Below, piece after piece: positions 55,524 through 64,000 of a DNA stretch of 64,000 nt (position 1 is its first letter; every line of letters begins with the position of its first letter). The stretch is from Zizania palustris (Eukaryota > Streptophyta > Magnoliopsida > Poales > Poaceae). The stretch spans positions 89,115,653 to 89,179,652 of the forward strand of contig JAAALK010000080.1 of the NCBI GenBank assembly GCA_019279435.1. The letters are read 5' to 3'. A model generated the notes under the pieces. The model ran no database searches. It had not been told where the DNA came from and worked only from the letters and a program-made list of their open reading frames with translations. A program made the translations under genes and the position numbers.

Positions 55524-57108
55524 ATGCCTCATAAATGGAGCCTAGGAACTAGTCCCCTTCGAAGGTCTTCTCAGACCTCTGGATTAGGATATTCGAACAC
55601 CACTGAGGTCGGAGGACCCTCCGTGTTCCCCCACCTCAAACTCCATAGTAAACAATCACCCTCGAGCATACGGAGCCTCTCCTGTGGCTCCGTCTGTGCT
55701 CTAAACTGACTTCGTCAGTTCTCCAGACCCGGATGGCCCTACTAGAGGAAATGAAGGCCATCCATATGACATGGTGGCCTAGATGGCTCGGCTTCAGGAC
55801 GAGGTAGAAAGGTGGAGGCAGGAAGCTACCGATAGGCTACACCCTCAAGCTAGCCCTATCATACCAGAGGTGCCTCAAGACGATGACCCTATTTACTATC
55901 CCAAAGCCTCTAAGATCGAGAGAAGCATCGAGAATGCTTCCTTCGACGATGAATCTCCGCTGCACCCAGACTTGCAAAAGGTGCACTTTGACCCTAAGTT
56001 TAGAGCTTCGAAGTTGTGAAAGTACTCTGGAGAGGAAGACCCTGGAGAATTCTCCTGCTCTTATGCTCTTGCGATTGAAGCCAGCGGAGGGGTTCGAGAC
56101 ACGATGGCCAAGTGTTTCCCCCTTGCGCTCGAAGGGGTAGCTCTTCGTTAGTTCTGGTCCTTAAAACCAGGATCAATTAAGTCCTGGGAGAAGCTGAGGA
56201 AAAAATTAGTGAGCAATTTTCAAGGGACTTTCATGCCCCCCGATGTCTACAGGGAGTCTTTTTTAGGTGAAGCAGGAGCCTGGAGAAACTCTGCGACAAT
56301 TCGTCAAGCGCTTTGCTCATACGAAGTATCAAATAAAGGGGCTATCTGCATCATCCGTTGTTGATGCAGCACGCGAAGGTGTCACGAACGTGGGCCTCCT
56401 CGACAAGCTTCACCGGAATGATATGTCCTCAGTAGCGCAGTTAATGGCCTACTTCGAGCAATATGCCAAGTCAGAAGAAGGATGGCTTCAGAGGAATGCT
56501 TCGTCTTCATCAACCGTCCTCCAAGAAGTCAAACTTGAACTGAAGACTTCAATTCCACCACTAGTGTTCTCCTTCGACAATAATCAGCATGATGGATGAA
56601 GAGGACGAAACATCCTCTCTCCGAGGTTCTAAATATTGCCCCTTCTACGTCGAAATTGCCTCCTAAGTATGTGCAGGCTCACGACAACAAGGTCAGTGGC
56701 TCAAGGCCGCTAGGTAAGGCGGCTGGCTGAGGCCAGGCTTTCTTTTACAGTGTGCATGGTGAAAACCGAAGCCATACCACCGACGTATGCAAGTCCATAT
56801 TAGCTCTGTGGAGGGAGTATATCGAGAGGAGCTATGGTCGAGGCACTACTAACCAAGCCCCTCCCGCGACACGTTCGGAGCCGGTGCAGGCTATCGGACG
56901 TGTGGATAGTTTTGAAGCCCCAACACAACCTTCGGTGGCCAGTGTTACGCCACCTCCGAAGCAAGAAGACAACCAAGACCACGTGAAACGGGTAGTCCTG
57001 CCCGCTGCCCATCTCCGGAGGAGGGACCCTGAGCGGCATGTCAAAGCGTCAACGGAGGGAATATGTACACGAAGTAGGGCACATTGGGACCTCCTCGTCA
57101 GCTGCTGA
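55524..57108 (+). pseudogene. Gag and gag-protease linker of Tat element B, decayed
   Basis: The gene starts MPHKWSLGTSPLRRSSQTSG at 55524. MARLQDEVERWRQEATDRLHPQ at 55783 leads to PLHPDLQKVHFDPKFR and a stop. EDPGEFSCSYALAIEASGG and SIKSWEKLRKKL with SNFQGTFMPP follow (about 56160-56240), the Retrotrans_gag core. After a frameshift VKQEPGETLRQFVKRFAHT is found with VVDAAREGVTNVGLLDKLH and MAYFEQYAKSEEGWLQR (56267-56599). The knuckle-like VHGENRSHTTDVCKS lies at about 56750-56795; its first Cys is Ser. QPSVASVTPPPKQED leads to the protease. At least three frame changes and several stops. Confidence 0.85.
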
Positions 57109-57868
57109 AATGTCCGAGTAGTATCATGTGCCCATATCCTTCTCCGCAGCTGATGTAGCTAAAATTAAATTCCCCCATGTGGACCCTCTTTTTATTACAG
57201 CTGACATTGCAGGAACAGAGGTTCGAAGAGTGTTGGTTGAAGGGGGAAGCTCCGCGGACATTATCTTCATTCAGGCCTTCGATAAATTATGCATCCAACG
57301 GAAGCACTTACTTCCAACAGCTCATCCGCTTCAAGGCTTCGCAGGCCCTCCTCTCGATGCCCTCAGCCAAATAGGCCTCGAGGTCGCCTTCGGAGAGGGG
57401 CACCTGGCTAGATCGGAGGAAGTGATTTTTGATGTCGTCGATGCCCCTTATGCTTATAATGTTATCTTCAGAAGGGGAATGCTGAACTAGTTCGGAGCTG
57501 TAGCACATCACAATTATTTATGGTTAAAAATGGCCACACAAGTAGGAGTTCTTGCGGTCCTTGGCGACCAAGCTACAGGGAGGAGGGCGGAGTACGTCCA
57601 TGGCCCACCTCTTGATCCCAGGCAGGTAAATAATGTGCTTGACTATTCGGAGGATGCTTAGGTATCGAGAGACCCTTCGAACATCCCCTCCATAAAGGCA
57701 AGCCCTGAAGGCGAAGTTGTAACGAAGATCATCGTCAAGGACGGCAGAGACTATCCCATCAAGTTTGGCAAGGAATTGCCTCTGGAAATTGCCACTTCGC
57801 TGGAAGAAGTAGTTAAAGACAATTTTGATGTCTTTGCCTGGTCAGATGAAGATATTCCTGGAGTCAAC
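57109..57868 (+). pseudogene. Protease and RT linker of Tat element B
   Basis: The domain reads VPISFSAADVAKIKFPHVDP and ITADIAGTEVRRVLVEGGSS, then ADIIFIQAFDKL. The catalytic Asp of the VDGG box is Glu here, which should inactivate the enzyme. QGFAGPPLDALSQIGLEVAFG and YAYNVIFRRGMLN follow with a stop at 57488-57490. After this EGEVVTKIIVKDGRDYPIKFG, ATSLEEVVKDNFDVFAWSDED and IPGV (about 57705-57865) lead to the RT, which is absent. Confidence 0.85.
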
Positions 57869-58775
57869 TGAGCTCGAGAAATTTACTTATGCCCTGATAA
57901 TGGCTCCGAGGAAGTTGCGACATTACTTTTTGGCACATAATGTAATTGTTCCAACTTCTTACCCTCTTGGAGGTATGCTCCGAAGCAAAGATTCCACATG
58001 GAGAATTGAGAAATGGTCTGTCGAGCATGCCCCTTTTGGTATTTCTTTCGTAGTAAGAACAACCATCAAATCACAGGTGGTGGCTGATTTCATAGCGGAG
58101 TGGACTCCGTCTACAGTATGGGCTTCGAAGGATTCAAATAAAGGACTATGGACCATATACTCTAACGAAGCTTTTCACGAAAGATCCTTTTTTGGCTCTC
58201 TATTTAGCCCTATGTCTCTTATCCCTAGGAGGCGTTCCTCCACTAGCAGGTTTCTTCGGAAAACTCTATCTATTCTGGTGTGGATGGCAAGCAGGCCTAT
58301 ATTTCTTGGTTTCATGCATCCAGAGCAGGCGCCGGAGCAATCATATTCTCACCTTCAGGGCAAAAAGCAATGTACTCCACAAGGCTCAACATTAAGTCCA
58401 CCAATAATATTGCGGAGTATGAAGAGATCCTACTTGCGCTTCGCAAGGCGCGCGCACTTGGTGCTGCAAGATTTGTCATAAAAATAGACTCTCAAATTGT
58501 CACTGGGAACATTGATAAAAGCTTTCAAAGTTCGGCATCTGCACCTTGCCAAATATTTGGAAGAAATCCACAAGACCAAAGCAACATTTAAAGGGATTTC
58601 TATCCGGGGCATCACACGAGTCGATAACTTAAAAGCAGACGTCTTGACCAAAGCTGCCGCCGGAGCCCTAGACATTCCGGAAGGGGTTTTTATGAAGAAC
58701 ATGCCTCCCCTTCAGTGCCACAAATCCCTCCTGAGAATTACTTTGCATATCGACCAGTGATTGGAGGAGGCCAAT
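57869..58775 (+). pseudogene. RNase H region of Tat element B, interrupted by plastid DNA
   Basis: The end of the first RNase H reads ELEKFTYALIMAPRKLRHYFLAHNVIVPTSYPLG (57870-57970). The second, archaeal-type RNase H follows: VVADFIAEWTPSTVWA, then LWTIYSNEAF, in which the catalytic Asp is Asn. At 58178 plastid DNA begins; RNase H resumes at about 58315 with RAGAGAIIFSPSGQKAMYSTRLN, NIAEYEEILLALRKARAL (Glu) and FVIKIDSQIV (Asp), and later YLEEIHKTKATFKGIS with LKADVLTKAAAGALDIPEG. It is in two frames. Confidence 0.85.
58178..58309 (+). pseudogene. ndhB: Plastid DNA insertion: ndhB exon fragment
   Basis: In frame from about 58180 the sequence reads KDPFLALYLALCLLSLGG, then VPPLAGFFGKLYLFWCGWQAGLYFLVS. 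This is a conserved transmembrane part of plastid NAD(P)H dehydrogenase subunit 2. It encodes only about 45 residues of a protein near 510 residues long and cannot work. TTTCA occurs at both borders (58173-58177 and 58310-58314), which is either a 5 bp duplication or junction microhomology. The flanks are the archaeal-type RNase H of element B, which reads on across the insertion when compared with element A (20.7-20.85 kb). A copy that passed through mitochondrial DNA is also possible. Confidence 0.9.
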
Positions 58776-59970
58776 TATGGAATTATTGCAGGACGAAGCT
58801 AATTTGCCCGAAGGCCCAAACTATCAAGATTACAGTTGAGGGTCCAAAACTATCATATTATCAATTGTATTTTATACAAGGCCAGAGTCTGTTCTCCCCT
58901 GCTCCGATGTATCTCCCAATCCGAAGGCCAAGACATACTTCGGTAAATTCACGAAGGCCTATGTGGTAACCATATAGCCCCTCGGGATTTAGCAGGCAAA
59001 ACACTTCATCAGGGGCTGTATTGGCCTAATATAATAGATGATGTGGAGGCAATAGTCCGCACTTGTCAGGGTTGTCAATGGATGGGAGGACGGAGTCATC
59101 GTCGAACGATACCTCTTCAAGTTATCACTCTGGTATGGCCAATGGCCCGGTGGGGAATGGATCTCATTGGCCCCTTCCCAATGGCAAAAGGCAGCCTGAA
59201 ATTTGTAGTGGTAGCGATTGAGTATTTTTCTAAGTGGGTCGAAGCCGAACCTCTCACCGCTATCACTTCTAAAAATGTGCAAAAAATTTATGGCAAAATA
59301 TTATTTGCAACTTCAGAGTACCTAGGCAGCTTACAATTGACAATGGCACTTAGTTAGATGTTGAACCTTTCATAGAATTCTGTGAAGGTCTAGGTATCCA
59401 AATGTTCTTTCCAACTGTCCATCATCCCCAATCCAACGGAGCCGTCGAGTGAGCTAATGGTAATATCTTGTCAGGCTTAAAACAAAGGATAATAGGATTA
59501 CCAAAGGGGCTGTGAACCGAAGAACTCCAAAATATTTTGTGGTCCATTTGGACCACTCAAGCAAGGTCTATAGGGTCACCCCTTTCCAGTTATTATTCGT
59601 AGATGAAGCCATGACGCCGATGGAGCTAAAAGGAGATTCCCTCCGCACCATAGAACCAGAGCTTGACAATGAAAGATAGACTTCGCTAGACTTGATTGAA
59701 AAAATAAGCCTTCGAGTTGTTGCCAACCTGATGAAGTACCAACATCAGACGAAGACTTGGTATGACCCGAAAATAAATCTTAATGAACTTAAGACGGGCC
59801 ATTTAGTATTGCGAATCATAATTGCTCCAGGAAAATTAGGAAATAAATGAGAAGGACCATATATCATCTTGCGTTCTGGATGCCCTGGATCTTTTAAATT
59901 AGCTAATTTAGAAGGGGAAGAATTAAAACATGCATGGCATGTGGAGCACCTTAAACATTATTTCGCTTAG
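58776..59970 (+). pseudogene. Integrase of Tat element B, decayed
   Basis: Landmarks on plus are TCQGCQWMGG (zinc finger Cys pair, about 59060), MARWGMDLIGPFPMAKGSL (first catalytic Asp, about 59145-59195), WVEAEPLTAITSKNVQKI, then the HHPQSNGAVE region near 59425-59450. After frame changes TPFQLLFVDEAMTPMELKGDSLR, LRVVANLMKYQHQTKTWYDP, LNELKTGHLVLRIIIAPGKLGNK, EGPYIILRSGCPGSFKLANLEGEELKHAWHVEHLKHYFA (in pieces) follow, ending at TAG 59968-59970. Many stops interrupt the catalytic core. Confidence 0.85.
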
Positions 59971-60634
59971 GGTCTCCTTGTAACAGATTGTAATCACCTT
60001 TCTAAATAAATAAAGCTTATGGTTCGAATAATGCATGATTCTCAAGATGATTCCTACCCTTAGTGGACGCACTAGGGGAACAGAGCTGATTGCGGAGGTA
60101 AGTATTATTCATACAAACCCAATCAACAGACTTCGAGCCACCGACTTGAAGCATCCATCGAGGTGGGAAAGTACCATGAAAAACTGGATTCCGAGCCATC
60201 GGTTGTAAGTATCTGTAAAAACAGTCAAAGGCTACTAAAATACACAGGATTTTGAGCCACTGGATTGAAAGCATCCATAAAAGAGACGAAGGCGACCAAA
60301 ATAACTGGATTCCAATACATTCAAAAAGGAGTATTAAGCTACCATTTATGGACTATAGACTTTTAGGTTCGAAGAGTCTTACGAGGTCCATAATGACCAT
60401 CTACTCAGATTTCGAACCACTAGATCAAAATCCTTATTCAATACAATAGAGGCTCCGAGCATCTAAAATCAAAAACCCTATAAAATTGTGCAATTAGCTG
60501 GCATGACAGTCATTGTGCGTCACCGACTTCGCTTGATAATTGAAGGCGCTCACCCTCAAAGAGGGGCTAGGAGGTAAAGGCAAAGGAACAAGTTCAAAGC
60601 ATTCAGTTTATATTACTTAATTAATTATATTACA
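59971..60634. repeat. Tandem-like array between integrase and accessory ORF of B
   Basis: Loose units with (A/T)CTGGATT(C)CGAGCCA(T/C)CGG followed by TTG-AAG-ATC-GTAAAAA occur at about 60120-60330. They are the inverse-orientation counterpart of the array in A at 17.6-19.06 kb. The remainder to 60634 has no recognised feature. Confidence 0.65.
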
Positions 60635-63600
60635 TCACGAAAAATTAATGTCTAAACAAAGAAGAAAATGAAGACCCCTCCGATCCCTAAGAATAGTTTT
60701 AGATGTAGCCTGACTTCGGGGGTGACTTGTTCCTGAGCCCAGAGTCTTCAGAACTTTGTGTTTAATCCTCTTCCCTTTCTTCAAAGCCATGAAGTCCTTC
60801 TGCTCTTGCTGAAGCTCGACCAAGGCCCAAAGTCTTTCGACGCTGGTCTTCGCTTGGTCTTCGTCAGACCACTCCTCTTCGGACCAGTCGATGTCCTCCG
60901 AAGATGAAGATGCTAAATTTACAACCTCTCCATGGCTCCCTCGAGGAATAGAAAATCGAGGACGCCTGTTAGGCCTTAAGGCTTCAAAGGTAGCCCACTT
61001 CTGGCGGAGCCCTTCGTTAACCTCTAGAACTTCAAGCTCATCATCCAACAATGCAGAAAATCCTAAAAACATTTCCAAATAAGTCTTTTTCATTCAAAGC
61101 AAGACAGAAATACAAGTTGTTTACATAATAGGACCCTAAGGAGAGCTAGACGTTTGGGTCCGGAGGAGGCATGCTAGTTGAAGGTAGTGTCCGCGCTTTC
61201 TTTTGATGGTGGCCTTCATCGATCCATGTCTTCACCACCCCCTGGCCTTCAGCTTTCCAGGATGCTTGAAAAGCCTCCCATGCTACGGCGATGTCGGGCG
61301 AAGGGGTCAATAGCCGGTCACTAGCAAAGCTAGCATGTGCTACTCCAGGGTCCAACGAAACATAAATTCCGATGTATTCGAAGTGGTGAAGTACTCTGAG
61401 AGCGGCTACTTGTTCGGAGATATATTTGTACTGAGTACATGAAGTCTTCATTGTCTTCTCTGCTGCTTGGATCATCTTCAACATCCGAATCAAAGTATCG
61501 TTCGCCGACGACAAAGAGGCGAAAACCGTCCCGAAGTATTCCAAGAGGAAGGACGTCCATGGTCTCGGAGGCTATGCCATCGCACTTTGTCGTCTCTGCA
61601 ACCAAGGCCTCACATGCGTACCAAACTTCACAGATCAATGTGGTGAGCTCAGCTGTCTTCATCATGAGGACAGTCTTCTACCCAAGCAGTAGCCTTATGT
61701 CGTTAGCCAAACATTGCCACTCTTCCTGAAGCCTTACAACTTCAGCTCTGGAGGCTGCTTGCTCCTCTCAAAGCTTTTCACTTCGGTTTGGAGCACCACC
61801 CGCTCAGCCAAAAGCTCTTGATTTGTGGCTTCCAGCTTCGCCTTCATGCTCTACTCTGCATGAACTATCTCCTCCAAGGTCGAGGCCCAGCTCTCGGAGT
61901 CATTAAGGCTCTCTTGGAGAGTCGTCACCTTCTCTTTGAGCCGATTGCATTTGCGCTCATTAGAAACAGCAGCTGCACGAGCTAGAACAATGTGCTGACA
62001 AAAGAAAAAGAAGAACGTGGTGAGCATGTTATGTACTTCAAATAAAATTAACTTTTGCAGGTGCACCGTACCTCGTCGGCTGCCCGTTCAAGGGCGGCAT
62101 CCAGCTCTGACCCTTCGGCCTCACCAATTATGGAGACTAGTTCGGTCTTTCCCACTTCCCGACTAGCCCGAGCCAGAGGCGCTAGCAGATTTCGAAGCCT
62201 TGTCCTCCTTTTGAGAAAAGGGGCCAGAAGGGAGAGCCTTGTCAAGGCACTCTGGTCGTTGTCGGTGGGAGAAAGTCTAGAGCGAAGAGAAGCATCCTCC
62301 GAAGCTTTTGTCCACTGGCCTCCGTAATTAGTTGACTCCAACGGAGTCAACCCTGCTGTAGGAGCAGGCATCGGCCAAGATTTACCTTTGCCCTTTCCAA
62401 GAGCCGTCACATGCTTCAGAGTCATCTCTTGTGCCGGAGTTGACTCTTGCACCGGAGCCATCTCCAGTGTCGGAGCTATCTCTTGTGCCGAAGATGTCAA
62501 TGACGCCGAAGCTGTCTCAATCTCTGAGACCACCTCCTTAAATGTATTAGGTAAAATAAAGTGAAAGAAGCTTTGGTTGGTAAAGATATACCTCCGACAC
62601 CTTGTTGTCGGATCAGCACAGGACTTCTCAGATGCTCGAACATCCGAGTGAAGTATTCGTTAGACCCCGGAGATCGAACCAAAGTGAAAACTACTGGAGT
62701 TTCCTCGACTGCAGCAACCACCACTTTGTCTAGAGCTGAGGCCTCCGCATCCAGGGCCTGAACCCTTTCACCCTCAACTCCACCTAGGTGCGAAACCAGG
62801 GCGTCTGTTTGGCCCTATGAAACAACTTCGGCATCCACCTACCCAAGTTCGCCCGCCTCTTCAGTTGGCGCCACCTCCACACCATCATGGATGAAGGTCT
62901 CTGTTTCCATCCGAGACCCTTCTTCATCGTTCCCCGCAAGAAGATCTTTGAACTCATCCGACATCTGCATGTCCAAATCATCTACTTCTTTAGACTACTC
63001 CGGCGATGAAACAGGTGATTTTGATAGAGCACGAGTCTTCGTCTTGCGGGTCACTTTCTTCATTGTTGTCTTCACGGGGCCAGAAGTCTCGGCCTCAGCC
63101 TTCGTCTTCCTCGGAGATGGATTTGTTGCGGACCAATTCGGATGGGTTGGGGGCTCAACTCCGAGTATGCTCCATACTCGGTTGAATCCCTCCCAGTTCC
63201 CTACCAGCTTCACCCTCCGCTCTTTCTCTACGAGTGTAGGGGCTCCCAGGATTTTCCTCCGCAACTCGGACAATTTGCTCAAGAGTCCAAGTCATCTGTG
63301 GAGCTGAAAGATAAGATATCATCTATTTAATTCAATGAAATTAAATCAATATATGTGTATGAAACATCTTGATGCAGGATATGCAGAAAGCCTACCTGCG
63401 GAGTTCGAAGGGATTTCTCAAAGTCCCCCACTTTGGGTTCTCTTTGAAGTGGATTGGTTAGGAGACCATTAGGGGAGGAATTCGGAGGGCAACGAATTCC
63501 TCCGCTAAGTCACGCATACTCATGCGACGACTCACGGAATACAGCAACCCAAGACGTACCTAAAGCTAGCTTGGATCGTGGCAGATCTTCGCATCCCTTC

Positions 63601-64000
63601 GGTACAAGATATCCTCTTGGGGCCCCGCCAAGGCGTAGGTTGTGCCCACCTCCACATAGAACCAGTTGAGGATCCATTCAGAGTACCACTGGTCATTGAT
63701 GTCCTTCAATGGAAAACTGATCTTGGAATTCATATAGAAGCTGAAAGTTTATGCTTCCGAAGGCCACCACCATCTTCTCCCCTCCGGGTCAAGTGTATGT
63801 CTTCGCCTGACATGAAGCCTTGTGGAGAGCAGTGAAGATCTCCACTCTCCCCGCACACCCTTTGGCCCACAAGGCCTATTCGAAGATGGCCAAGCGAGCG
63901 ATTGCATTCGGAGAAAGTTGAGGAATCTTTACAGCAGGGAGCCCGAGTCCGGCTTCGAAGAAGGCTTCAAACACCACGACTTCCCCCACTTGTGGCACCA
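60635..64000 (-). pseudogene. Accessory ORF of Tat element B, Transposase_28-like, antisense, 5' end outside window
   Basis: Homologous along its length to 13679-17378. On minus from 64000: VVVFEAFFEA-type region (decayed), then DINDQWYSEWILNWFYVEVG and EEFVALRIPPLM near 63490. A GT-AG intron lies at 63304-63395 with the same acceptor context (TATCTTTCAG before CTCCAC) as in A. KERRVKLVGNWEGFNRVWSILGVEPP (63.2 kb) follows, then acidic low complexity, KGKGKSWPMPAPTAGLTPLES (62.35 kb), LARAAAVSNERKCNRLKEKVTTLQESL coiled coil (61.95 kb), and FSALLDDELEVLEVNEGLRQKW to the end at 60635-60637. The last 152 residues are open. Function unknown. Confidence 0.85.

Larger units (their letters stand above)
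54962..64000 (+). mobile_element. Tat-type Ty3/Gypsy element B, RT deleted, right end outside window
   Basis: The order on plus is 5' LTR, gag, protease, RNase H, integrase, tandem array, then the antisense accessory ORF on minus, which runs off the window. It is the same layout as element A. The reverse transcriptase is missing (junction near 57868) and plastid DNA interrupts the second RNase H at 58178-58309. Confidence 0.9.

Noticed and set aside
58192..58395. A working NADH dehydrogenase gene
   Set aside because: Only about 45 residues match NdhB and the frame then runs into RNase H sequence; it is a plastid DNA scrap, not a gene.

Overview
This 64 kb window looks like heterochromatic, repeat-dense nuclear DNA of a plant, most probably a grass. 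The evidence is Ty3/Gypsy elements of the Tat type carrying a 'putative gypsy-type transposon' (Transposase_28-like) ORF, a chromovirus, Maximus/SIRE-like Ty1/Copia LTRs, CACTA (En/Spm) transposons and a scrap of plastid ndhB. I found no host gene, rRNA, tRNA or CRISPR array. Nearly everything is a transposon inserted in another transposon, and most coding regions are broken.

Layout. 1-2420: an LTR element (P), minus strand, two related LTR copies. 2421-12360: a decayed CACTA transposon, plus strand, with a TNP2-like transposase, an unidentified multi-exon gene and a Transposase_24-like second gene. 12361-12699: a Gypsy integrase scrap. 12700-32618: Tat element A, minus strand, with pol on minus and a spliced accessory ORF on plus. 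A is interrupted by a CACTA end (about 17.9-18.93 kb) and by a Copia-type LTR (D, 21162-29263) that itself holds a nearly complete chromovirus of Reina type (22658-27621). At about 32620 A is fused to another Gypsy element, L (minus, 32620-38423), which holds a solo LTR (33952-35751) that holds a second solo LTR (34237-35355).

38424-48472: Gypsy element H, plus strand, with a 5' LTR, a PBS and gag, split by a gag-only Copia element C (39899-46823, minus). 48473-54747: Gypsy element K, plus, related to L, split by a Copia LTR fragment J (49213-53162). J carries the only intact, apparently very recent unit here, a 2.1 kb gag-only retrotransposon with identical 548 bp LTRs (50365-52496). 54748-54961: a scrap of another LTR. 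54962-64000: Tat element B, plus strand and related to A. It lacks reverse transcriptase, has about 135 bp of plastid ndhB inside its RNase H, and carries the antisense accessory ORF running off the right edge.

How the parts relate. None of the autonomous-type elements could move by itself. The chromovirus has lost a reverse transcriptase catalytic Asp and has several stops, A and B are broken, and C and the 2.1 kb element encode only Gag and would need enzymes in trans. The most interesting signals are (i) the intact gag-only element, (ii) the intron-containing accessory ORF antisense to pol in both Tat copies, with its own TATA box in A, (iii) the ndhB insertion, and (iv) the stop codons in the chromovirus, most of which read like C-to-T changes expected from dense cytosine methylation.
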